Assembly (NCBI GenBank): GCA_963924555.1
Contig: OZ004587.1
Coordinates: forward strand, 5,084,001 to 5,148,000
Direction: 5' to 3'
DNA length: 64,000 nt
From: Crambe crambe
Taxonomy: Eukaryota > Porifera > Demospongiae > Poecilosclerida > Crambeidae
The notes under the pieces are model-generated. The model did not search any database. It was not told where the DNA came from and saw only the letters and a list, made by a program, of their open reading frames with translations. Below, piece after piece: positions 10,177 to 21,813 of the stretch (position 1 is its first letter; each line of letters opens with the position of its first letter). A program made the translations under genes and the position numbers.

Positions 10177-12451
10177 ATGCATAAAGTCTTCCTCCTTCTT
10201 CAGTTCTTGCAGGTAGCTACTCCCAAGTCATTATTTTCGAGTCATCCTTCCCCACTAATACTCCATTAATTGGTCCAAAAGTCACTAAAATAGTATCAGA
10301 AATAATTTCTGCTAGCTACATATGTAGGAAGATTTGTTCATTGATTATATTCTATCTGCATGCACTACATAACCATTCTTATTACTTACATAGGTGCTAC
10401 CATTGGTTTTTGGGGGACCCCTGTATGCCAGGAATAGTGAGGACGTGGTTCCAGCTAATATCAACACAAATGATGGAGCAGTGCTGCGGTCCAAGAGGCA
10501 GTCAGGCACTAGAAACTGGACAGTTTCTGCCTTCTCACAGGTCAGCTTCTCTATATATAGCTACAGCTAGGAAAAGATTTTAATTAGAATTTATCCTTCA
10601 TTCTTTTCAATCTTTCATCCTCATAATAATTATTGCTGACATCTCTTTGCAGTGCTCAGCGACTTGTGGTGGTGGATTAAGGACTCGATCAGTGCGATGT
10701 CTTGATGAAGATGGAGTCATTTCCAGTGATTGCAGTCCTAATAGACCTGCCAGTTTTGAATTCTGCAACCAAATTGACTGTGTAACAAATAGTAAGCCTT
10801 CATAGTCTATACGTATAGCTAGCTATAACGATTAAATTTTAGCTAAGTAATTAAATTTTAGCTATCTAGTTTAGATCAGTCAAGACATGACAGAGCTACA
10901 TAATATAGTTACAGCTAACTGGTCAATCTCTATAATCATTAATTTTAAAGGAACAACTGACCAAATTTCAGTATTCAAAGCATTACAGAACAGTTGAATT
11001 TTGACCAAATTTTTATACTTACAAATAAGATCTACATATGTAGTTACGTAGCTCTTTAACTTCATCACTCAAGCCTCTTTCCATGCAAGTCAGTAGTTAT
11101 AAAAATTATTTACTTGCATATACGTACAGATCCTGATTCCAGTCTCCTTCCAGCAACTGATAGTTATGACTTCAACAACCCCGATGGCTCTAGGTCCATC
11201 GTTCAATTTGAAAATCAAGGCTCTGGTGTCTACAGGATTCAACAGAACACCACAGAATCAGATGGTGTCCTCACTTCCGTCGATCGAGATAGCATGAGCT
11301 CGCAGACAAGAATTCGAACTTCTGGAGTCACTAGCAGCACAAGTATACAACGAATTGGTGATGATGACTTTGCCTTATTGGTGGATGGAAATAGCATATT
11401 GAACTCAAATATCAATCGCCTTGTGGAAAGCAACGTTGGGAACGGCCAGACAGTCACTTATCAAAACAGCACACTTACTATCCTCAATGGTGATACTGTG
11501 AATAATATTAGCATGTTCACTTACTATGATGGTTTTCGTTTTTATCGGTTCAATGAAACAAAGATAAATCCGCTAAGTGGAAATGGAAGGCTGTTCTATA
11601 GCCCAGACACAGGAATGGCCATCTACTCCATCGACCCTCAGTTCACTTCTTTTCTCAGTACAATGATCAGTTTGCTTCGGAATGGATCATCTACTGCAAC
11701 GTCTCCCAGTGTTCCTGCTGCTACTACAGGAAGTGTATTTCCAACTTCATCTACTGGCCCGCAACAACCAGTAACTACCGGCCCGCAACAACCAGCAACT
11801 ACCGGCCCGCAACAACCAGCAACTACCGGCCCGCAACAACCAGCAACTACGGGCTCGCAGCAACCAGCAACTACCGGCCCGCAACAACCAGCAACTACCG
11901 GCCCGCAACAACCAGCAACTACCGGCCCGCAACAACCAGCAACTACGGGCTCGCAGCAACCAGCAACTACGGGCTCGCAGCAACCAGCAACTACCGGCCC
12001 GCAACAACCAGCAACTACCGGCCCGCAACAACCAGCAACTACCGGCCCGCAACAACCAGCAACTACGGGCTCGCAGCAACCAGCAACTACCGGCCCGCAA
12101 CAACCAGCAACTGATCCTCCCTCTATCCCCAGTACTACTGATGAACCAGATGTATGTGAAACAAGGTCAAAGTCATCCGATCGTTCGAAAACTTCAAAAA
12201 CCCGTCGTCGTTCGAAGAGCAAGCACCGAAGTCGTTCGAAGAGCAAGCACCGAAGTCGTTCCCATAAGGATGTCTCAAATGAATGTAATGAAGAAACTGG
12301 CACTGATTCAGAAGTAGACACACCAAATGAAGGTTCCAAATCACACTCACCTAGGAGCCGTGGAAGGAAGAGTCGTGGAAGCAAGCATCCCAGTTCAAGT
12401 AGGACGAGTAAAAAAACTAAAAAGAGTCGCAAGCCAAAGAGGAAAGGTTGA
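10177..12451 (+). CDS. Secreted TSP1-domain protein with Thr/Pro/Gln repeats and basic Ser-rich tail
   Basis: Four exons, all phases consistent: 10177-10212 (MHKVFLLLQFLQ), 10394-10540, 10653-10791, 11130-12451; 547 aa, TGA. Residues 1 to about 22 are a signal peptide split by intron 1. RSKR at 44-47 is a furin-type site. Residues 53-107 are a thrombospondin type 1 repeat: NWTVSAFSQ, CSATCGGGLRTRSVRC, then two more Cys and a closing CNQIDC. Residues 109-315 are an unrecognised Asn/Ser/Thr-rich domain with several N-glycosylation sequons. Residues 316-435 are fifteen TGPQQPAT/TGSQQPAT units. The tail (about 450-547) is very basic and Ser-rich (KHRSRSKSKHRSRS; ends KKSRKPKRKG). A secreted polycationic Ser/Lys tail recalls silica-forming peptides, but that is only an analogy. 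Long minus-strand ORFs here are antisense of the repeat. Confidence 0.85.
11753..12112 (+). repeat. Coding minisatellite, 15 x 24 bp
   Basis: Fifteen 24-base units encode TGxQQPxT. The eleven Pro units use ACCGGCCCGCAACAA-type codons (the first starts ACT and has Val). The four Ser units all share ACGGGCTCGCAG. The order of types is PPPP S PPP SS PPP S P, which suggests amplification as blocks of four (PPPS) rather than single-unit slippage. Confidence 0.95.
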
Positions 12452-13631
12452 CACTAGTGAAGAAGCAAGCAATTAAGAACATAATGAACTTAATAGTTGG
12501 ACAGTTATTGTGTATGTACAGTTGCTGTAGCTATTTAGAATAGTTATATTTCGCTATCTAGCTAACATGCAGTTCTATTCCTATATACTATACTAATAGT
12601 AGCTATTTTTGGTGTCACTGCTGAACATGAAAAGCCAGGCTGTGTACGTACCTTATTAGTGTACAGATCCCCCAGTGTATCCACCAAATATGGCTACTAA
12701 AGTCTGTTTGCGTTCACCTTGCCCTTTGATTGTTCACTATAACTGCTACTAAATAGCAGCAGAGAGACTGGATAGCTAATCAGCTCTCTGCCGATGTATT
12801 AGTTAAACTAGGAACTACGTAATTTTGTAGGAATTGAGAAATTTAGCTAGCTACATACGTAGCTATAGCAGTTATAGTGAAATGATCTGTGAATGCAGAC
12901 AGAATGTAATGACTGAAATTCTTAATATAATACAAACATCGTAGCTAAGTGAGTAACTATACTACGTATACCTAAATTTTGTCCAAGCCTGATTCCAGCC
13001 TTATGTCCCATACGTAGTCCCACCACTGACAATGGCATTACAGTTTTTCCTGGATTGTGACATTTTCTTTGTAGTATATACAGCTGGTGATATGGCCTCA
13101 TGCACTGTATCGATCTTTCTTCCTATTATTTGACAGCTCAACATGCAATTTCTGTGTCTGCATACACTGGCCAATATTTCGCTGGATTTGAGTATCGGTG
13201 TTTTTGTTTGTAAAAATAAGCTAGGCGAAAATGAGGGGTGATTGGTATGGTCAATTTACGTATTTTATCCACACCTCCCATTCATGGACATCTACAGCAG
13301 GATAATAATTATCAGTACCCTTTATCAACCCAAGATAGCATGGGTGGGGCTAAGTTTTCAGGTTAAAAAACAACAACAACAACTTTCATTAAAAAGAGCC
13401 AAGTATAGCTGTAGATATAATGCACAAAGAAACAGTTGAATAATGCTATAATATTTGAGTAGATAAGTAATTACGTAGCTATGTGAATAGTTTGTTACAG
13501 CTACAAGAAGAATTCCAGCCAAGTAGCTAGCTAGCTAGCTACGTACGTAGGAAGTTAGCTATGCACAAAGAAAAAAAGATAGCTTTTTGACAATTACTTG
13601 AGTCTGAAAGTTGTTAGTATGTTAGTTATCT
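12452..13631. other. Intergenic between TSP1 gene and minus-strand lipid-transfer gene
   Basis: Tail-to-tail gap. It holds an inverted-repeat element at 12733-12881 and otherwise AT-rich sequence with TAGC/TACGTA words. No gene seen. Confidence 0.5.
12733..12881. mobile_element. Small inverted-repeat element (MITE-like)
   Basis: Perfect 16-base terminal inverted repeats, TTCACTATAACTGCTA at 12733-12748 and its complement at 12866-12881, 149 bp overall, with no ORF. No clear target duplication. Confidence 0.55.
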
Positions 13632-16600
13632 CTAGTAGCGGAAGAGTGGACTGCTCAGAGCTCCAGCAGCACAAGTTGGATGCAAGTTTCCCCTGCAGCG
13701 CTGCCACAAAGGGCTTCTGCCTCGTGAGCCAAGTCTCCATGTCCTACTCAAGGCACTCCAACGATGACGACTCCCCCATGGAAGACACGGATAAGGCTGG
13801 TAGGGAAAAGCAAAGATAATAATTATTGCTCATCTGCTATCTCATAGTATATATCTTAGAGAGCTATGTACTATACAGTTAATGTGAATTTCAGCTTGGT
13901 TTTACACTACTTTAATTGTTACAGTATTGATTCTTGTAATATTCATGCTACGTAACAAGTTAATTCATTGTTACAGCTTACATTACGTATGTAAATACAT
14001 AGTGTGATTAGCTATTATTTCATGTAGCTGAATAATGAATGATGAACTTAATTAGCTTTGGAGCTTTGAAGAGTAATACACCTTGATTGGAAATATGTCT
14101 AATTGCCTAGCTACATCATTCAAAAGATCATTGTGTAAGGTAGAACTATACATATGTAATCATTGACTTACTATTCTAATGGATCCACCCCATGGGAGTC
14201 GTATTCTTCTGTGGCAGATTCTTGCTCTTCTGGTTTGATACCATGCATACAATTCGATACGATTATTGGGCCACGAGTCATAAATTCCGATGCACAACCT
14301 TGTGGAGAAGCGACAGTATGCCGTGCAAGCCTGGATACTTGCTGCTGGCTCTATTTGATAGTTGAAAGTGGCCTCAGCAGATAAACCTCCTCGAACTAAA
14401 TACTATAATAATAAATAAATAAATAGAATAACAAATTTTGGAGGTAGCTAGCTATTTAATTGTTGTATGTAGCTATGTCAAATTATATCTGTAGTATGAT
14501 AACTGATCTGCACTAGCTATCAATATCTCACCAACTTACCAGTAAGCTAGCAGAGACACTTCCTTCAATAGAAACTCCAACTGTTGGAGTTAGTGCACCC
14601 AAAGCTCCTGATACCTCAGTTCCTGTCCTGCCAATACAAACATTGGTATTGAAGTTGACATCGAGTTGACCATGAAGAGAGATTGAAATGCGCAAGGTGG
14701 CAACATAGATGTAGATAGGAATACTGAAACGGAAGAGGGTTCTTCGATACCGACTTATACGGCGAGTATCAGCTCTACAAGGGCTGGAGAGTGCTCGATT
14801 GTTGTTATAGTTAAGAAGAGTATTACTACCTACTCTGCCATATAGCGAAACAGATATGGATGTGGTGGAAGCAGTTACCTGGAGTTTAAGATCAGCTAAG
14901 GTTGCCGTCCGTGAGAGAATTTTTCCTTTGACAAAGGTTCGAGTGAAAGCTTTCATTTGGTCACAGTGAGTGTTAGTTCCTACAAAGTACCCACTGGCTA
15001 CTTTGATATTAGCTTTGCTGATGCCAATGGTCTTTGAGGTGATGTATGCATTGTGACGGGGATAGGTATTGACATCACTTTGTCGAGTTGATAATGAAGC
15101 AACGTAATTGTAGTCAGAATTGGATGAAGAGTCCCAGTCACTCGTTTGTCGCTTGGCTCGACCACCTGGTATTGTGCTCTCTCTTTCAAGTATTTCAAAA
15201 AGGAGATCCTTTGAATCGATCTTCTTGAAGTAATCCACCACCATCATGTGTAGATCGGTACTGTTGATTGAAGCAGATATTCGTACAATGGAGTATAAGA
15301 TGGTGTGAGATGTGAGGTAAGTGATGTATTCGTCTACCTGCTGTTGTCTGCTTTCAACATACTCAAATCCATGATCTAGTGTTTCAATGACAGCAGCTAC
15401 ATATTCTTCTGAGTCAGAGGTCCCAGGTACTAAGAATCCTTCAAGTACTGTCAATACAGTGTCCTCATCAGTAAGCTTACTCAGTGCATCGATGACAGCT
15501 AACTTCATTTCTTTTGATTCACTATGCTGTGCAGATCGATTAAGAAAACTGAGTATAACTGTGAGAGATGACTCTGATCCAGTGTTCCCTAGAGCATGGA
15601 CTACTAGAATGCTTCCTGAGAGATCAGGATCAGTCTGGCTATTGATGCTCAAAGATATTGTGTTGAGATAATTCATGATTCGAACTTCAACCTCTTCAGA
15701 GCCTTTGGTTGCAAGACTTCCATACACCAAAAGTAGCTGATCTGAGATGCTATCGTTGAATTCGGGATTCGGGTTGCGTAAATGATCTTCCAGACCGACG
15801 ACAAGGTCAAGACTCGCCCAATCTAAGAAGGATATGTGTGTGAGGATCGCATTTGCCTCCAAACTATCATTTGTACTGTTCAGAGCATCCAGGAGAGCCT
15901 GAAAGTTAAAGGTTACCACATTATAGGCCTAATCAGAACTAGGGGTCTCTGATAGTGTTAATGAGCTTGCTAGACACTTACCACTTGAGATCTTAAGCTT
16001 CCATCAGTACTTAACAGCATAAAAACTGCCTCCCTAAGTCTTCCGTAAGAATCCGAGTCTGGTATCTTTATGAAATAATGATTTTAGATTGATACTTAGC
16101 ACTCTATAATTATATGTATTGTCCACATTGCTTACATGTTTCATGAAAGCTAATATTTCATTTATAGCTGGAGTTTTCGAAGATTCAACTCCATACTCTG
16201 ACTCAAGTTCCACCAGCCTCTTCAGTTTTTCAACTGTTGAAAAAAAGAGTTATCATTGGTGAATAATTCACTAAGTAACCAGTTGGATGTTGTGGCTGCT
16301 TTAAAAAAAATTCTTCAGAGAAGGGAGCTAGGCTACAGTTTGAACTTGTTTATAATTACGTTGACATTCACTATTATTACCTAGTTTATCACTCTCTTCA
16401 TCTCCTCTGTATTGCCTTAAAGCCAAGGTCACAGATCCAGAAGGAAGTTTCTCCCTCAATGCTTTCATCTCTTGAAGTGCTTCATCTCCTATGTCAATAA
16501 AAAATTATCACAACATTACGTTATAATACAATACAATAATATAATACAATAATATAATACAATAATGTGTCAATAATTAATTTTATCGAAATCGTTATCA

Positions 16601-18245
16601 AGGAATGGTGATTTGCATGTCCATTGTAGAAATTCTTGTTTTAATTAGCAGGCCTTGATAGAACTGTACTTATATCCACACCAAATTGCAAAATAGTCCT
16701 GTTTCAGCTTAGTATGAAGAAGAGCGTAATATTGTGCCGATCGATAAAGATTATTAAATTTTTTTACAATAAAGTAATGTGTATAAGGGAATAAACTTTT
16801 CTGTGAAATGGAAAAAAAAATGCATGTAGGGACAACCATCGCTCAAAAAAGTAAGGAAACAAGGGTAGGGAAGAGATAGAACACTTTTATATTAGTTTAT
16901 ATGTGGTGCACAACCGTCTGGGTCATCCCCACATAGAGAGAACTACCGCTCTCTCTGATTAGTCCTAGAATTCTTTACTCACTTTCATCAACTGTTGCCT
17001 TCAAATCCTCCTCTATAGAAGTCCTCATGTTGGAATCAATCTTCTTCTTTTCAATTCCAAACATGTAGCTGGTAATCTTATGACAACTTTGCAGTTCAAG
17101 ATTGTACCACCCACTTGCCGAGAATATGGCTGAGAAAGACTCATCATCTTCTGTGACATCCGAATCATTCACCAAACGTACAGTCATGTTTCCGGCAGAA
17201 TGCATAAGTCGTCCTGACTTGTACTCAATTTCTTCATCCTTTTCCATTTCAACGTCCTTTTTCGGTGCACTTGATGCAAGCTCATGCACATCTCTTGCAT
17301 GAATGATTCTTCTCATTTTCATCTTCCCTTCTTCAGTCGGAATATGACTGCATGTAATTAAAATTCAATCAATAATAAATTTCCCCACGTGTGGTTATAG
17401 GTGTATACTTATCAAGGTGATTGCATGACCTAATGATTGACTCCATGAATGACTTACGTGTAATGGGAGGTGTGGGTTGATCCTGGATCGGTCTCTTCTT
17501 CTTCCTCAGTGTCATCAAAGTTGGCCTGAAAAGCAGCAGCAACACCTTTCTTGAAGGTGATGGCTTGATTGTTCTCAGAGGTGGAGTGGTAAACAGCTGC
17601 AATTTTCCCATGTGAATTCTGGACGAAGCAGAACCATTTAGAAAGCAGTTTCTTCATAAATTCCTGCATCCCTCTACGTGAATCAATAGAAATTGCATTT
17701 TTATTTCCTACGTACGCATTATGTAGCTAGGAATTTACTTTTTGTCTTCTTTGGTACTGTTTTCCGCCACCATGTGTCCAGAAAGTTTGGCATTCTTGAT
17801 GTCCATGCAGTACAATTTTGCAGAAGTTTCGTTGTGAATTCCAGCTGCAAATTAAAATCATTACTAGCTATTATAGCTATGAATAATTATAGCGATGAGA
17901 GCTACGTAAAGACTCTGTAACTACACTTACATGAAATGCAAGTTATATCGATTTCTGCATTAACTTCCATGTCCCCTTCTTCACCACTGTCAAAGTATTG
18001 TTGATAGGCAGTGTAGAGATAGCGGCAACGCTGTGCACTCTGCATGGAATAGTTAAATGTAGGTACATTATAGCTAGCTACCTTATAAAAATATTTTAGC
18101 AAAAATAATTATAGAAAAAATGAAGCTTAATTACTTCACATTCTCCAGTTTTCACATATGGTGTTGCTGGAGTGGCAGCACTGGAGAAACAGCTGTGCAG
18201 CACTGATGCTGCAGTGATTAAGTTCACTAATAATTGGAGTTGCAT
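13632..18245 (-). CDS. Large lipid transfer (vitellogenin-N type) protein, copy A
   Basis: Eleven exons on the minus strand: 18245-18135, 18039-17931, 17844-17739, 17673-17458, 17347-16983, 16488-16381, 16233-16136, 16065-15982, 15898-14540, 14402-14172, 13796-13632; 983 aa. Exon 1 is a signal peptide (MQLQLLVNLITAASVL). Exons 2-5 are the N-terminal beta-barrel region: GKIAAVYHSTSENNQ, then FKKGVAAAFQANF, the lipoprotein N-domain pattern. Exons 6-9 are the helical superhelix, with VHALGNTGSESSLTVIL as its clearest signature. RAKR near residue 646 is a furin-type site, as in vitellogenins. The C-terminal third is beta-rich and ends LPWGSRHRW...ALSSPLFRY with an early stop. Exon lengths and phases match copy B (21814-26416). 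Expected role: secreted lipid carrier. No vWD domain is seen, so it is much shorter than classical vitellogenin. Confidence 0.82.
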
Positions 18246-18312
18246 CTCTTAGACTTTGAATGATCTGAAAAGACTCTTGCTTGGTATAGATATAATTACT
18301 TAAAATTTTCTT

Positions 18313-18321
18313 CTTTATATA
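18313..18321 (-). promoter_or_regulatory. TATA box of lipid-transfer copy A
   Basis: Reads TATATAAAG on the minus strand, 68 bases before the ATG at 18245. Confidence 0.55.
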
Positions 18322-21300
18322 GCTACAGACTGGCTTGTAGCTGATGACATCATAACAGAAGGAAAGGGTATTGCAATGTATGAATTTGACAATAACAACT
18401 AGAGTTCACAAGAATTGACATCACACCATTAAAATAAATAATTTTTTAAGAGTTGTTTACTAGTTAAAAACAAGAAGTAGCGTAGCAAAGGACGAACCCC
18501 ACAGTAGCAAAGGGCAACGGACAATGCATAATGGTATTCATTGTAGGACTGTTGTGACTACTTATCCTAACCACAAAGGAGGAAAGAGTTGATATTCACT
18601 GCAGATTGTAAGGAAGTTCAGAGTTCACTATTAATTAACCAGGCGCGCGCGCATGAAAGAAAACGCGCGCGCGGAACGATTCTATTCTGTCCAAAGTGAT
18701 ACTCAATTCTCTTAGCCAATTCGCCAAGAATACTTTCAGGTCATTTATGACAGATTAATGTACATGATCACTCAGATGTATACTTACTATTATCAGTTGA
18801 GCCTTTGGAAAATAATAGAAAGAGGATCATAAATACAGCCAGTGGTACTTCCATTAATTTTGTTTGCTAGCCCCGCCTCCCGCCGGCTCTAGAATTATGC
18901 GGAGGGAGCGAGGCTAGCCCCACCCCTAGTCCATATTGTATATGGTATATACTGTAACTGCATTCAGTAAGCAGTTATCGAGAGAGGCCACATAGACACA
19001 CATGTACAAAAACAATAAGATCTGTATGGGGAAAACAGCAAATATGTATAACACCTATGTTCCTTGGTTAACCCACACCAGCAGGTAGGCCTTGTTAGAT
19101 ACCTAAACACCAAGTGCTTCTATAACTGTCAGGATGCGCAGGCCGGGCTAAATTTCAGTTAGCTGCGCGCGCATGCACTATAGCCCAAGGCATTTGTGCG
19201 CATGCTCAAAGCTTGATTTGTGACCTTTGACCTGTTGCTAAGAATTCTGACACCATTAAGTTCCAAGCTTCACCTGCAAACAGAAGGCTTTTGAGACTAT
19301 GAACAGATAAAGGAGGTGCCAAAAAGAGCTTACTAGACTTCAAAACAAAAGTTGCTGGAATCTGGCATCAGAGATTTACTGAGCATGCGCGACCTGGTGA
19401 CCTTCGACCCCATAAACCATTCCCAAATTAAAAAATCGCTCGTCGTTGAGCCTCGAAAAATCTCACTGGAGAAGGTTAATTGTACACCAAAGGTTAGAAG
19501 TATACTAGAACAGTCACCAGCCAGCTCTTCAAGGCTTATTTGAAATTATTTCTCTCCAAATTCGAGCGCAATTTTAAAACTTCAAACAGTAGCCTACGCA
19601 TGCGTAGTAGTCGGTTTTTACGGATGACGCCTGGCGTTTGCAAGATTCCCGCAAACCGGAGTATTATTGATAGCCTCGAACCCAGCTCACTTTTCTTCTT
19701 TTTGGTGGGGCCGGGGGAAAGAGAGAGAGAGCCCTGTTTGCGCATGCGCCAGTTTTCCCAATCTGGGAATAGAGGATATCCGCTATACGATGGTCATAAT
19801 TAATGGGCGCGGTTAACAACCCTTTGCTGCAGCCATTTCGTTTCTCCTTGGAGAAACTTAGCATTCCCGAAGAAGGAACCACACACACAGCTCTACGATG
19901 GGAAGGACTTGTCTACCAAACTGGTTATAGAAAGATCTGTTATCAGACTCTCCCCTTCCGATTCTTTCCTTCTTCACCCCCCCAAGAGAAAGGAAAGAAT
20001 CGGGTCTGGCTACAGCCTACGCGAGACTACCCTTCATGATGATGCTGGTGAAGCATAGTGCAGTACTGGTTGCCTCTCTCCACTAGTTGCTCTGATCATA
20101 GATGTAGATAAATTTATCGACCAACGATCTTTTGGCCAGTACTACCTCGCTATACATCTGCTAGTCTTAGAGCAGATAGCCTTCTCTTCTGTGCCCCTGA
20201 AGCCCCTGCATGAGATTGCTAGCACTTCTCGATGTCAAAGAAAAAAGGCTGGGTTTGAGGTTGAGTCAACTATTATAAATTATTAAACATTGTTGTGATT
20301 TTTTTTTCAAACTTGTATCATAGTCATTATAGCAATGCCTTGAGGCTCCTCTGTAGATTATTCCCAACCCTGCACCCCCCACCCCAATAGTCAGTGGTCA
20401 ACTATCCTAGCTATGCAATCCCGTAGTGAATAAATTCCATCTACTACTGTTGGGGCCGCTCTCTACATTCATAACATTCAAATGTACATAGCCAGCTACT
20501 TGGCTACAATATATTTTTGAATGTAGCTATACTTGACCTTTTGTCTCCTGGCCTATGATGATTATTATGCTGAATCACTTATTTTTCTGTTGGGGTTGAG
20601 TTGTGGTCTATACCCTCTAGTGTGGTCATTTGAGAAGGATATGAAAGTGGAGCAGTGTTTGAAATAAGCAGACTGCATAATATTGTATAATTTGTACTTT
20701 GAATTCACCGTTTGCAATCTCTAGTACACTCACTGTACCCAGGAGGAGAATGGGTGTGGTCTTGATTTTGACAATCTTCACCATTGCTTAAGGTATAAGC
20801 CATTTAGTGTAGCACAGGAAACAAACCATGCATATTACCACATCCCAATTCAATAGGTTAACTCGGTGCAAATTATGTTGTCTGTGGTACAGGACATCAA
20901 GATAATCATGTGTATTTCAATGTCAGGGTCAGAATGCTATATAGCTCAGTATCTCCTCCTTTCCTGGTTTGCCAGAACCTCATAAAGGCCTTGTACGGGT
21001 GTCAAGTGGAAAAAAGTGGAGTAGGTGGTCACTCGCAACATCAAAGCAGCCAGTTCTTTCCAGTATTCATCAACCCTTTGAGCCCCTTCCCTCACACCCT
21101 ATAGATCTTGAATTCACTACTGCATGTGGTATGTGGTATGATTCTTGAAAGTATCATATGACCTTTTTATAATTAGTGTGGTTATACTTCTTTACTCTTA
21201 TCACCTACATACGTAATTTAATCTACTAGCATGCATGGCCAGCTGCCAATGCAATAGGCAACCAAATTATGTACTGTATTAACACAGTTATAATAGAAGT

Positions 21301-21724
21301 GGTTCATGAATATTATGTGAATCTATATTCTTGTGTCTTCCCGTCAACATCCTATCATCTTGACATGCATATCACAACTTTTTAAACACAGTCTAGTTCA
21401 CAGGCCTATAGGGTAGTAGGGAGGTGATGAGATGTTGCAAAAGAGGTCTTGGTAATAATGGGGTGGGCATTAGGGGTGGCAAGCGAAGCATTACGTACTC
21501 CATGCATGCATGATCCATGCCTAGGTTTTTCTAACTGCACATGCTCACGTAATGGCGCGGGCGTGGGAGGTCACATACTGAAAACCACTGGCACTGGCAC
21601 TGCATGTACGCGTATGTATGCTGTGGTTTGTCACAACACCTGTCCATTAATCACCCCATGAGCCAGTAAGTCGTAAACAACATTGAGATAAAAATGTAAT
21701 TTTAAGGAGGAGGCGTAGTTAGCT

Positions 21725-21732
21725 TATAAAAG
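21725..21732 (+). promoter_or_regulatory. TATA box of lipid-transfer copy B
   Basis: TATAAAAG, 82 bases before the ATG at 21814. The UTR downstream (TTTTCAGTGCAGAATTCTG) is shared with 4387-4512. Confidence 0.6.
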
Positions 21733-21813
21733 CAAAAGGCTGGACTGAATATTTTCAGTGCAGAATTCTGATGTCTTCAAAAGCTGAAATTTGCACTAAG
21801 AAAATATCAAGAG

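Larger units (their letters stand above)
18246..21813. other. Divergent intergenic region between the two lipid-transfer genes
   Basis: About 3.6 kb shared upstream region for two head-to-head paralogues. TATA boxes sit at 18313-18321 (minus) and 21725-21732 (plus). Inside are GC-alternating hairpin arms at about 18641-18674 (GCGCGCGC either side of ATGAAAGAAAA) and GCATGC-rich stretches at 19160-19200 and 19735-19750. A hairpin at about 19955-20002 pairs CCGATTCTTTCCTTCTT with its complement. No gene is supported; ORFs near 19350-20040 are short and overlap on both strands. Confidence 0.5.

Noticed and set aside
11753..12112. Regular 24-bp repeats as a CRISPR array
   Set aside because: No spacers separate the units. 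The repeat is inside an exon and the genome is eukaryotic.
11638..12432. Long minus-strand ORFs (VAGCCGP and LRAGSCWL repeats) opposite the TSP1 gene
   Set aside because: They are antisense readings of the 24-bp coding repeat, which has no stops in several frames because its length is divisible by three. The plus strand has the signal peptide, splice sites and TSP1 domain.
13598..13819. Plus-strand ORF at the 3' end of lipid-transfer copy A
   Set aside because: The minus strand here is the last exon of copy A (PYPCLPWGSRH, matching copy B), with proper acceptor and stop.
19352..20039. Overlapping ORFs in the divergent intergenic region
   Set aside because: Short, present on both strands, with GC-rich hairpin sequence and no similarity to any neighbouring exon.
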